Below are positions 32,824 through 41,092 of a stretch of DNA of 64,000 nucleotides, in pieces; the first letter of the stretch is position 1; every line of letters starts with the position of its first letter. The notes beneath the pieces were generated by a model. It saw only the letters and a program-made list of their open reading frames with translations, ran no database searches and had not been told where the DNA came from. This DNA is from Streptomyces sp. NBC_00234 (lineage in GTDB: Bacteria > Actinomycetota > Actinomycetes > Streptomycetales > Streptomycetaceae), in NCBI RefSeq assembly GCF_036195325.1, contig NZ_CP108101.1, forward strand, positions 4,464,001-4,528,000, given 5' to 3'. Both the position numbers and the translations under genes were made by a program.

Positions 32824-33820
32824 GGACGAGGACGACCTTGCCCATCGTGCCGCGGCTCTCCAGGGCACGGTGGGCGGCGGCGGCCTCCGCGAGCGGGTAG
32901 CGCTGGACCGCGGGGCGGAGCCGGCCCGATGCGGCCTCCGCGAGGGCACGGTCCTCCAGGGCGCGCAGGCCACCGGCCCGCTGCATCATGACGGGGCCGA
33001 GCACGCCCTCTGAGGTGATGCCCCGCTCGGCGAGCTCCTCGGGGGTGAAGGTGAGCGCCCGGCCGTCGTGGAGTCCTTCGCCCGACCAGCCGAAGACGAC
33101 GTGCTGTCCGCCCTTGGCGAGGAGGCCGACGGCGGCGCGTGCGGTGACTCCGCCCACGGAGTCGTAGACGACCGTGGCGCCGCGGCCCAGCTCGTCGAGG
33201 TGCTCGCGGACCTGGCGGGGCCAGTCGGGAAGGGTGTAGTCGACCGCGAGGTCGGCGCCGTTCGCCCGGACGGCGGCGACCTTGGCGGGGCCGCCCGCCA
33301 GGCCGACGACGGTGGCCCCGGCGTTCTTGGCGTACTGCACGAGCAGGGTGCCGATGCCTCCGGCGGCGGCCGGGACGATCGCCACGGAATCGGGGCCGAG
33401 TTCGGTGAACTGCAGGATGCCCATCGCGGTGCGTCCGGTGCCGATCATCGCGACCGCTTCGCCCTCGTCGAGCCCGGCCGGGATCTCGTGGAGCTTGTCG
33501 GCGTCGACGACGGTCAGTTCGGCGTAGCCGCCGGGCGCCATGCCGATGTGGGCGACGACGCGCTTGCCCAGCCAGGCGGGGTCGGTTCCCTCGCCGAGCG
33601 ACTCGACGGTTCCGGCGACTTCGCGGCCGGGGATCGTCGGCAGCTCGGCGGGGGCCGGGTACGGGCCGGTCATGCCCTCGCGCAGCGCGGTGTCGAGGAG
33701 GTGCACACCCGCCGCGGCGACCGCGATCCGGACCTGGCCCGGGGCGGGGACGGGGTCCTCCGTCCGCTCGTACGTGAGGTTCTCGGCCGGGCCGAAGGCG
33801 TGGAGGCGGATGGCGTGCAT
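32819..33820 (-). CDS. NADPH:quinone oxidoreductase-like (MDR family)
   Basis: The 333-residue zinc-independent medium-chain dehydrogenase has GroES-like N-terminal strands (MHAIRLHAFGPAENLTYERT) and the NADPH fold IVPAAAGGIGTLLVQYAKNA, with VYDSVGGVTARAAVGLLAKGG. It lacks the catalytic zinc Cys of alcohol dehydrogenases, as in quinone reductases. Start ATG 33820 follows GGGGAG. The stop codon is the TAG inside a CCTAGG that ends the 55-base inverted-repeat element, so the C-terminus (GKVVLVP) may have been set by its insertion. Confidence 0.85.
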   Translation of the reverse strand: MHAIRLHAFGPAENLTYERTEDPVPAPGQVRIAVAAAGVHLLDTALREGMTGPYPAPAELPTIPGREVAGTVESLGEGTDPAWLGKRVVAHIGMAPGGYAELTVVDADKLHEIPAGLDEGEAVAMIGTGRTAMGILQFTELGPDSVAIVPAAAGGIGTLLVQYAKNAGATVVGLAGGPAKVAAVRANGADLAVDYTLPDWPRQVREHLDELGRGATVVYDSVGGVTARAAVGLLAKGGQHVVFGWSGEGLHDGRALTFTPEELAERGITSEGVLGPVMMQRAGGLRALEDRALAEAASGRLRPAVQRYPLAEAAAAHRALESRGTMGKVVLVP

Positions 33821-33917
33821 GAGGGCTCCCCGGGGGCGGTGTCGGCGCTGCCGACGGTCGGATTCCGTCTGCTTCTCTGTTGCTCCGCCCAGCCTCCGAC
33901 CTCAAGCGCTCTTGAGG

Positions 33918-35111
33918 TCAAGCCCTCCTGTGGTCGAGTCCCCTTCCCGAGCGCCGTTCCACTCCCTTCAGCGCGAGCACGGCGGCCTCGATCCCGCTGT
34001 TGAACGACACCTCGCTGAGCAGCCCGGGGGCGGCGACCTGGTCGCCCGCCAGGAAGATCCCGTCGCCCCGGTCGATGGCGGGCCGGTCCCGCCAGGTCGA
34101 GCCGGGCAGATCGACGGCGCCCGTCCGGCCGGTGGCGAGCGCCTCGCGGCGCCAGGTGGTCCGCTCGCGCCAGCCGGGGAAGCCCAGGTCGAGGAGCTGC
34201 TCGGCGCGGGCGACGCCGTCCGCCCGGGGAGTGCCGGGTGCGATCGGGACCTGGCCCTGGATCAGCTGTTCGCCGGCCGGGGCGAGGGTGCGGTCCTGGG
34301 CGGTGAAGCGTTCGATCCAGCCGGGGGCGTCGAGGTCGGAGACGACGAACGCGTCGCCCCGCCGGGTCCGTACCGCCAGGTCGATCAGGGCGGTACGCCC
34401 GCTCTCCCAGGCCAGCGTGGGGTCGTCCAGCAGGGTGCGGGCGGCGTCGAGGGAGGTCGCGACGATCACCGGGCCCTGCTGCGCCAGGGCGGCGAGGGAG
34501 CCGGCGCCGATGCGCTCGGTGGTCTCGATCCGTACGCCCAGGTTCCAGGCGTGGGCCGCCATCCGGTCGATGACCTGCGCCCACCCGCCGACCGGGTAGC
34601 GCGCCTCGGGCGGCAGCGCGGTGGCCCGGCGCAGCCGCTCCTGGACGAACGCGGCGGAGAGCGAACCGGGGTCGTGGTGGAAGAGCGCCACCGCCATGTA
34701 GTGCGCGGCGGCGCGGGCGCCCTCCTCGCCGACCTGCTCCGTGGCCCAGCCGAGGAAGTCGCGGCCGACGGGGGCCTGCCGGGGACTGCGGCGGCTCAGT
34801 TTCAGCATGGCCGCGGGCGGGGTCCTGCGGCGGACGCCGTCGCGGCGGAAGTGGAAGCGGGCCCCTTCGAGGAGCGGTACGGAGGCGATCGGGCCGAGGA
34901 GTCCGCGCTGTTCGAGCCAGGTCCAGTGGGGGCCGCGGCAGTACAGCGCGTGCGGTCCTTCGTTGGTGAGGTACGGGCCTTCGGCCGTCCTGGCCCGCCC
35001 GCCGAGGGTGTGGTGGGCCTCGTGGAGGGTGACGAGGGCGCCGGATTCCGCGGCGGTGACGGCCGCGGTGAGACCGGCGAACCCTCCGCCGACGACGTGG
35101 ATGCGCTGCAT
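33918..35111 (-). CDS. FAD-dependent NAD(P)/phytoene-desaturase-like oxidoreductase
   Basis: The 397-residue flavoprotein starts with IHVVGGGFAGLTAAVTAAES and LHEAHHTLGGRARTAEG, the dinucleotide and GR motifs of the amine-oxidase/phytoene desaturase superfamily; the C-terminal GDGIFLAGDQVAAPG completes FAD binding. Substrate is unknown. ATG 35111 follows AAGGAG. It lies upstream of the quinone oxidoreductase gene with a gap of about 100 bases. Confidence 0.78.
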   Translation of the reverse strand: MQRIHVVGGGFAGLTAAVTAAESGALVTLHEAHHTLGGRARTAEGPYLTNEGPHALYCRGPHWTWLEQRGLLGPIASVPLLEGARFHFRRDGVRRRTPPAAMLKLSRRSPRQAPVGRDFLGWATEQVGEEGARAAAHYMAVALFHHDPGSLSAAFVQERLRRATALPPEARYPVGGWAQVIDRMAAHAWNLGVRIETTERIGAGSLAALAQQGPVIVATSLDAARTLLDDPTLAWESGRTALIDLAVRTRRGDAFVVSDLDAPGWIERFTAQDRTLAPAGEQLIQGQVPIAPGTPRADGVARAEQLLDLGFPGWRERTTWRREALATGRTGAVDLPGSTWRDRPAIDRGDGIFLAGDQVAAPGLLSEVSFNSGIEAAVLALKGVERRSGRGLDHRRA

Positions 35112-35230
35112 GGCCGGAGCTCCTTGACCGTGGGGCGACAGGGGACGCTGCTGCCCATCTGACGGTGCGGGGGCGTGGTTCGTGACATCCGCGCCGGGGC
35201 GTTGTCAGTGGTGTACGTCACGATGGGGGC

Positions 35231-35938
35231 ATGGCAGGAAGCACCGGCAGAGGCAGCAGGGACAGCAGGGGCACGGGCAGGAAGGACACCGTCGCGGCGG
35301 CGCGGCGGGCGGAGGTCAGGCTGCCGCCGCTCGTCGCGTACGACGGGGAGGAGCTGGAGCCCGACGGGGACTACGACGGCGTGCACTTCGAGGGGGTGGA
35401 CCTGGCCGACCAGTCGGGTCCGGGCGCCCGCTTCATGGACTGTTCGCTGGACGGCTGCGCCCTGGACCGTACGGAGCTGACCAGAGCCCGGTTCATCGAC
35501 TCGGTCCTGACGGGCGTACGGGGCGTGGGCACCGATCTCGCGGGGGCGTCGCTGCGCGACGTGGAGGTCGTGGACGCGCGGCTGGGCGGGGTGCAGCTGC
35601 ACGGCGCGGTGCTGGAGCGGGTCCTGGTGCGCGGCGGGAAGATCGACTATCTGAATCTGCGGAAGGCGCGGCTCAAGGACGTGGTGTTCGAGGGCTGTGT
35701 GCTGTCCGAGCCGGACTTCGGGGGTGCGCACCTGGTGCGGGTGGAGTTCCGGGACTGCGTGCTGAAGCGGGCCGACTTCAGTGCCGTGCGGATGGAGTCG
35801 GTGGATCTGCGGACGGTCGCCGAGCTGGACATCGCGCGGGGCGTGGAGCAGCTGGCGGGTGCGGTGATCAGCCCGTCGCAGCTGATGGAGCTGGCCCCGG
35901 CGTTCGCGGCCCAGATCGGGGTGCGGGTGGAGGCGTGA
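35231..35938 (+). CDS. Pentapeptide-repeat protein
   Basis: The 235-residue protein has a disordered Gly/Ser/Arg N-terminus (to about residue 40), then many A(D/N)LxX-like five-residue repeats, for example FEGVDLADQSGPGARFMDCS and DLAGASLRDVEVVDARLGGV, which fold as a right-handed quadrilateral helix. Some family members mimic DNA and protect gyrase, but no specific target is indicated here. It is divergent from the FAD enzyme. Confidence 0.82.
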   Translation: MAGSTGRGSRDSRGTGRKDTVAAARRAEVRLPPLVAYDGEELEPDGDYDGVHFEGVDLADQSGPGARFMDCSLDGCALDRTELTRARFIDSVLTGVRGVGTDLAGASLRDVEVVDARLGGVQLHGAVLERVLVRGGKIDYLNLRKARLKDVVFEGCVLSEPDFGGAHLVRVEFRDCVLKRADFSAVRMESVDLRTVAELDIARGVEQLAGAVISPSQLMELAPAFAAQIGVRVEA

Positions 35939-35959
35939 GGCCGCGTGCGACGCCGGGGG

Positions 35960-36460
35960 TCAGCGCATGCGGGGGAAGCGGGCCTGGAGGTCCCAGACGA
36001 TGGGGTTGTCGGCGAGGCCCTCGTGCATGTCGGCCAGGTCGGCGATCAGGTCGTGCAGGAAGTCGCGGGCCTCGCGGCGCAGGAGGGAGTGGCTGAAGGT
36101 GAGCGGGGGCTCGTCGCCGGGCATCCAGTCGGCCTCGACGTCCACCCAGCCGAAGCGGCGCTCGAACATCATCCGGTCCGAGGACTCGGTGAAGTCCAGC
36201 TCGGCGTACTGCTCGCGGTGCGAGCGGTTGCCCCGGGGGTCCTGGTCGATCTGCTCGACGATGTCGCACAGCGCCCACGCGAAGTCGAGCACCGGAACCC
36301 ATCCCCAGGCTGTGGACACCTCGCGGTCCGCCTTGGTGTCCGCGAGGTAGACGTCCCCGGAGAACAGGTCGTGCCGCAGGGCACGGACGTCCGCGCGCCG
36401 GTAGTCGGTCTGCGGAGGGTCGGGGAAGCGCCGGGAGAGGGAGTAGCCGATGTCGAGCAC
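35960..36460 (-). CDS. Hypothetical actinobacterial protein, 166 residues
   Basis: The soluble protein starts at GTG 36460 (MLDIGYSLSRRFPDPP). It is acidic and Trp/Phe-rich (WGWVPVLDFAWALCDIVEQI, FGWVDVEADWMPG), with no signal or membrane segment. It resembles uncharacterised streptomycete proteins I cannot name. It lies 22 bases from the pentapeptide gene end (convergent) and next to the SenR-like regulator gene. Confidence 0.6.
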   Translation of the reverse strand: MLDIGYSLSRRFPDPPQTDYRRADVRALRHDLFSGDVYLADTKADREVSTAWGWVPVLDFAWALCDIVEQIDQDPRGNRSHREQYAELDFTESSDRMMFERRFGWVDVEADWMPGDEPPLTFSHSLLRREARDFLHDLIADLADMHEGLADNPIVWDLQARFPRMR

Positions 36461-36515
36461 AGGTCGATGGTGTCATGCCCGGCATGATGGCCTCGGCCAC
36501 GATCCCGGACCCCTC

Positions 36516-37154
36516 TCAGGGCAGCAGGCGCTGTTCCTTCGCCACGGCGACCGCGCCCGCCCGGGTGTCGACGCCGAGCTTGTCGTAGATGCGGCCCAGG
36601 TGGGTCTTGACCGTGGCCTCGCTGATGAACAGCGCACGGGCGATGTCACGGTTGCCGAGCCCCTGCGAGAGCTGGCCCAGGATGTCGAGTTCCCGCTCGG
36701 TGAGGGTCGGCAGCGGTTTGCGCATCCGGGCCATGACCCGGCTGGCGACCGGCGGGGAGAGGGTCGTGCGGCCCTGCGCGGCCGAGCGGATCGCGGCGAA
36801 CAGCTCCTCGGGGCGCTCCGCCTTGAGCAGATAGCCGGTGGCGCCCGCCTCGATCGCGCGGGTGATGTCGGCGTCCGTGTCGTACGTGGTGAGGACCAGG
36901 ACGTGGACGCCGCCGGTGCCCGCGATGCGGCGGGTGGCCTCGACGCCGTCGATGCCCTCGCCCAGCTGCAGGTCCATCAGCACGACGTCCGGGGCGAGTT
37001 TGGCGGCCAGCGCGACGGCTTCCTCGCCGCTGCCCGCCTCGCCGACGACCTCGATGTCCGGTTCGCTGCCGAGCAGGGCGAGCAGCCCCGCGCGTACGAC
37101 GGCGTGGTCGTCGCAGAGCAGGATGCGTACGGATCCGGGGACGTTCGAGGTCAT
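36516..37154 (-). CDS. NarL/LuxR-family response regulator, SenR-like
   Basis: The 212-residue regulator has a receiver domain with D61 (VVLMDLQLG) and T-K residues (TTYD, YLLKAERP), and a C-terminal LuxR helix-turn-helix (LTERELDILGQLSQGLGNRD, then SEATVKTHLGRIY). Its ATG overlaps the kinase TGA (ATGA at 37151-37154). With the kinase and the divergent HbpS-like gene it matches the SenS/SenR/HbpS redox-sensing arrangement. Confidence 0.82.
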   Translation of the reverse strand: MTSNVPGSVRILLCDDHAVVRAGLLALLGSEPDIEVVGEAGSGEEAVALAAKLAPDVVLMDLQLGEGIDGVEATRRIAGTGGVHVLVLTTYDTDADITRAIEAGATGYLLKAERPEELFAAIRSAAQGRTTLSPPVASRVMARMRKPLPTLTERELDILGQLSQGLGNRDIARALFISEATVKTHLGRIYDKLGVDTRAGAVAVAKEQRLLP

Positions 37155-38428
37155 TCGGGTTCCTCCCGTGACGGGGCCGGAGGGGCTGACAGGTCTGACG
37201 GGGCCGAGGACGACGGGGGCGGGGCGGGCGCCGGGTAGAGGGGGATCGCCGCCGTCAGGACGGTGCCCTCGCCCGGTGCGGACTCGATCGTCAGGGTCCC
37301 GCCGAGCTGCTGGACGCGCGCCCGTACCGCGGGCAGCCCATGGCCGCGTACGCCTCCGGGCGGCCGGACCACCGGCGCGGAGGGGGTGAAACCGCGGCCG
37401 TTGTCGGCGATGTCGAGGACGACCCGGTCGCCGAGATGGGTCAGGGTGACCGCCGCGGCCGTGGCCTCGGCGTGCTCGCGCACGTTCGACAGCGCCCCTT
37501 GTGCGATCCGTAGCAGTGCGGACTGGACCCGGTCCGGCAGCTCCGTGTGCGGGGTGCCCTCCACGTGGCAGCGGACGGTGATCCGGCCCTGGACCGTCTC
37601 GCGGGCGGCGAGGGCGTGCAGCGCGGCCTCCAGTCCGCCGCCCTCCGCCAGATCGGCCGGGGCCAGATCGTGGACGAAGCGGCGTGCCTCGGCGAGATTG
37701 CGCTCCGCGATGCCCGTCGCCGTCAGGACGTGACGGCGGGCGGCGGGCTGGTCGGCGTCCCAGGTGCGGGCGGCGGCCTGGAGCAGCATCTGCTGGCTCG
37801 ACAGGCCCTGCGCCAGGGTGTCGTGGATCTCCATGGACAGCCGCTGGCGTTCGGCGAGGGTGCCTTCGCGCCGCTCGGTGGCGGCCAGTTCGCGCCGGGT
37901 GCGCAACAGGTCGTCGATCAGTTCGCGCTGCCGGGCCGCCTGGCGCTGCATCTGGACGAAGACGGCGGTCGCGACGGCGGCCACGGCGGGCGGGGCCAGC
38001 AGCAGGTTCGGATCGAAGCCCTGCGCCAGGCTCAGCTGCGCGGCGACGACGAACACGGTCAGCAGCGCGACCAGGGCGTACGCGGCGCGTGGCGGCAGAA
38101 TCCGCAGCCCGGTGTAGAAGAGCGGCACCGCGCACCACGCGAAGCTCGGCGCGAGCACGACCAGGACCATCCAGACGACCACCAGGACGCCCAGCCAGAC
38201 CAGCCGGCGGGGGGTGGGGCGGGAGCCGAGGACCGGACCGAGGAGGTAGAGCACGGCGAGGCCGACCGACAGCGCGATGATCCACGGGGTGCGGGCCTCG
38301 CCGGGGTGGCGGAGCAGGAAGCGCGCGAGAGAGGCGCTGAGCAGCAGGAAGAACGCCGCGTGCATGAGGAGTGCGAGCCACCGCGCGTCGGGGTCCGCGC
38401 TCAGGTCCGGTTCGTTTCGGTGCTGCAC
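37151..38428 (-). CDS. Sensor histidine kinase, SenS-like
   Basis: The 425-residue NarX-type kinase has about five N-terminal membrane segments within the first 160 residues, a dimerisation domain with phospho-acceptor H202 in SMEIHDTLAQGLSSQQ, and an HATPase with DIADNGRGF and GHGLPAVRARVQQLGG. Topology and kinase class agree with SenS of S. reticuli, which responds to extracellular HbpS, haem and redox state. GTG 38428 starts it, and its stop is coupled to the regulator. It is divergent from the HbpS-like gene by 240 bases. Confidence 0.82.
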   Translation of the reverse strand: MQHRNEPDLSADPDARWLALLMHAAFFLLLSASLARFLLRHPGEARTPWIIALSVGLAVLYLLGPVLGSRPTPRRLVWLGVLVVVWMVLVVLAPSFAWCAVPLFYTGLRILPPRAAYALVALLTVFVVAAQLSLAQGFDPNLLLAPPAVAAVATAVFVQMQRQAARQRELIDDLLRTRRELAATERREGTLAERQRLSMEIHDTLAQGLSSQQMLLQAAARTWDADQPAARRHVLTATGIAERNLAEARRFVHDLAPADLAEGGGLEAALHALAARETVQGRITVRCHVEGTPHTELPDRVQSALLRIAQGALSNVREHAEATAAAVTLTHLGDRVVLDIADNGRGFTPSAPVVRPPGGVRGHGLPAVRARVQQLGGTLTIESAPGEGTVLTAAIPLYPAPAPPPSSSAPSDLSAPPAPSREEPE

Positions 38429-38667
38429 CGCGTACTCCGTGCTCCCTGCCGACGACCTGTCACCGACCTGCCGGTCCGACGCCGACCTGCGCAGACACCT
38501 CCATGGTGACCCCTTGGGACCACCCCCGCATCAACCGATCGGCCGATGGGGCCGTCAACCGTCCCGGGCGCCGCGACGAGCCGGTACGCCGACGGTACGG
38601 GGCCGATTCCGGCCGGAGGATCGACAGCAGAGCGAAACAGCCGTACGACGCACTCCGAGGAGCCACC

Positions 38668-39225
38668 ATGAAGAAGATGTCGATGCGTACCCGAGTCCTG
38701 ACCGGCGCCGTCGCCGCCGCCGCGCTGAGCGCCGGAACCTTCGGTGCGATGTCCGCGAACGCCTCCGCCCCGGCCGCCGCCCCCGCAGCGGCCATCGCGG
38801 CCGACGCCACGAACGAGAACCTCCAGCAGACCACGCACCTCACCGTGGCCGCCGCCACCGAGGCCGCGCAGGCGACCCTGGACGCGGCGAAGAAGGAGAA
38901 CCAGCGGGTCTCCGTGGCCGTCGTCGACCGCAACGGCAACACCATCGTGACGCTGCGCGGCGACGGTGCCGGCCCGCAGTCGTACGAGTCGGCCGAGAAG
39001 AAGGCGTTCACCGCCGTCTCCTGGAACGCCCCCACGTCCGAGCTGGTCAAGCGCCTGGAGTCGGCCCCGACGCTGAAGGACATCCCCGGCACGCTGTTCC
39101 TCGGCGGCGGCGCCCCGGTGCAGGTCAAGGGTGCCCCCGTCGCGGGCATCGGAGTGGCCGGCGCCCCCAGCGGCGACCTCGACGAGAAGTTCGCCCAGGC
39201 CGGCGTCGCCGCACTCGCCAACTGA
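38668..39225 (+). CDS. Secreted haem-binding HbpS-like protein (GlcG/HbpS domain)
   Basis: The 185-residue protein has a signal peptide (VLTGAVAAAALSAGTFGAMS) and an HbpS/GlcG domain: VSVAVVDRNGNTIVTLRGDG, YESAEKKAFTAVSWNAPTSE, GGGAPVQV and VAGIGVAGAPSGDLDEKFAQAG. HbpS oligomers bind haem and iron outside the cell and control the SenS kinase. Its adjacency to a SenS/SenR-type pair supports this. Start ATG 38668 follows GAGGAG. Confidence 0.8.
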   Translation: MKKMSMRTRVLTGAVAAAALSAGTFGAMSANASAPAAAPAAAIAADATNENLQQTTHLTVAAATEAAQATLDAAKKENQRVSVAVVDRNGNTIVTLRGDGAGPQSYESAEKKAFTAVSWNAPTSELVKRLESAPTLKDIPGTLFLGGGAPVQVKGAPVAGIGVAGAPSGDLDEKFAQAGVAALAN

Positions 39226-39279
39226 CGGTCCCGGCACCGAACCACCCGGCTCACCCCGGCTCACCCACGGAGACAGCGT

Positions 39280-39885
39280 ATGAAGGCCCTCGATCACGAT
39301 CTGCTCGAAGCAGCACGCACCGGCGACACCGACGGGGTGCTGGCCGCGATCGAGGGCGGCGCCCGCGTCGACACCCGCGACGAGGAGTTGCGTACGCCGC
39401 TGCTCCTCGCCGTGCTCGGCGACCATCTCGAAGCGGCCCGGGCGCTCGTCGCGGCGGGTGCCGACCCCGACGCGCAGGACCGCCGCGAGGAGAGCCCCTG
39501 GCTCGCCACGGGCGTCACCGGCAGCGTGGCCATGCTGCACGTCCTGCTGCCGGCCGGTCCCGACGTGACGCTCCGCAACAGGTTCGGCGGCATCTCGGTG
39601 ATCCCGGCGAGCGAGCGCGGCCACGTCGCGTACGTACGGGAGGTGCTGCGCTGCACGGACTCGGACGTCGACCACGTCAACCGGCTGGGCTGGACCGCCC
39701 TGCTGGAGGCCGTGATCCTCGGCGAGGGCGGCCGGGCGCACCTGGACATCGTCGCGCTGCTGCTGGCCGCCGGTGCGACGCCCGATCTGCCGGACGGCGA
39801 CGGGGTCACCGCCCTGGCGCACGCGGAGCGGCGCGGTTTCACGGAGATCGCGGCGCTGCTCCGGGCCGCCGGGGACGAGCGATGA
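39280..39885 (+). CDS. Ankyrin-repeat protein
   Basis: The 201-residue protein consists of about five ankyrin repeats (DLLEAARTGDTDGVLAAIEG, TPLLLAVLGDHLEAARALVA, GWTALLEAVILGEGG and others), a protein-interaction scaffold, probably cytoplasmic. Its TGA overlaps the ATG of the next gene (ATGA), implying coupling. Function is unknown; it lies beside the HbpS-like gene. Confidence 0.82.
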   Translation: MKALDHDLLEAARTGDTDGVLAAIEGGARVDTRDEELRTPLLLAVLGDHLEAARALVAAGADPDAQDRREESPWLATGVTGSVAMLHVLLPAGPDVTLRNRFGGISVIPASERGHVAYVREVLRCTDSDVDHVNRLGWTALLEAVILGEGGRAHLDIVALLLAAGATPDLPDGDGVTALAHAERRGFTEIAALLRAAGDER

Positions 39886-41045
39886 GCGCCCGCCGGGCCG
39901 TCCCGGCACTCGTGGCGGCGGTGCTGCTCGCCGGGTGCGCGGCGGGGACGACGAACGGGGCGACGGGCACTCCGGACGCGCCCGGCGCATCAGCCGGCCG
40001 GACCGCGCCCACGAGCGCCCCCGCGACCCCGGACGGCGCCGCGACGGGGAAGGCGCCGGACGGCACCCTCCTCGTCACCGACTTCGGCAGCGACACGGTG
40101 ACCTTCCTGGACCCGGACCCCGGCTCCGGTGCGCGCGGCCCGGCCGAGGAATCGGTCGAGGTCGGCACCGCCCCGTACGGTCTCGCCGTCGGCAGGGACG
40201 GCCGGGCCTGGGTGGCGACCGCCGAAGGCGTCGCGGTCGTGGACACGGCCACCCGGACCCGGCTCGCCCTCGTCCCGTACGAGACGGAGACCGGGCCGGT
40301 CACGACCGGTGAGTACCGCGGCGGGGGCATGGGCATCGCCCTCGCCCCCGACGGCCGGCACGTCTACGTCGGAGTCAACGTGCCCGGCGGCAACGGGACG
40401 CTGGAGGTCATCGACACCGCGACCCGTGAGGTGACCGACACCGTCCCGGTCGGCCGCCGCCCCTTCGACGTGGACGTCTCGCCGGACGGCCGGGAGGTGT
40501 ACGCGACCGGTCACGACTCCTTCGACGTCACGGCGGTCCGCGCGGACACGCTGAAGAGCCGGCGCATGGAGGTCGCCCCGTACGGCACCGAGGGCGGTCT
40601 CGCGTCCTGGCTGAAGCCGCACTACGCCGTCGTACGCCCCGCCGACGGAAAGCTGCTCCTGCCCTTCGAGGGCGAACGGCTCGCCGTCCTCGACCCGCGC
40701 ACCGGCACGGTCACGACCGAGGACATGACGGCCGACACCCATCAGCACGGCGCGGCCCTCACCCCCGACGGCACCCTCCTGGTCGTCGGTACCGGCCCGA
40801 TCGCCTCCGACGACCGGGCCCCCTCCCTCACCGTCCGGAAGCCGGACGGCACGGAGCGCACCGTGGCTCTGGACGGGCCGCACGAGGACGTGGCGGTGTC
40901 GAAGGACGGCCGCACGGCGTACGTCACCGGCGGCTTCACCCGGGACGGGTACTGGAACGGGATCACCGTCGTCGATCTCACGGGCGACCGGGCACCGGTC
41001 CGGATGAGCGGGGGCGAGCGCCCTCTCGGTATCGCGGTCCTCTGA
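39882..41045 (+). CDS. YVTN/YncE-like beta-propeller lipoprotein
   Basis: The 387-residue lipoprotein has lipobox LLAGC (Cys about residue 19), a Ser/Pro/Thr linker to about residue 60, then a seven-blade-type propeller with repeated patterns such as PYGLAVGRDGRAWVAT, GIALAPDGRHVYVG and FDVDVSPDGREVYATG. Such proteins bind partners or ligands at the cell surface. It is coupled to the ankyrin gene, an odd cytoplasm/surface pairing. Confidence 0.82.
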   Translation: MSARRAVPALVAAVLLAGCAAGTTNGATGTPDAPGASAGRTAPTSAPATPDGAATGKAPDGTLLVTDFGSDTVTFLDPDPGSGARGPAEESVEVGTAPYGLAVGRDGRAWVATAEGVAVVDTATRTRLALVPYETETGPVTTGEYRGGGMGIALAPDGRHVYVGVNVPGGNGTLEVIDTATREVTDTVPVGRRPFDVDVSPDGREVYATGHDSFDVTAVRADTLKSRRMEVAPYGTEGGLASWLKPHYAVVRPADGKLLLPFEGERLAVLDPRTGTVTTEDMTADTHQHGAALTPDGTLLVVGTGPIASDDRAPSLTVRKPDGTERTVALDGPHEDVAVSKDGRTAYVTGGFTRDGYWNGITVVDLTGDRAPVRMSGGERPLGIAVL

Positions 41046-41092
41046 CACCGCGGGCGCGCCCAATCCGACATTCCGCACATAGGATCACCGGT

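Noticed and set aside
39882..41045. Longer start at 38277 for the beta-propeller gene
   Set aside because: The extension is read through antisense and other-frame DNA; the lipobox places the start at 39882.
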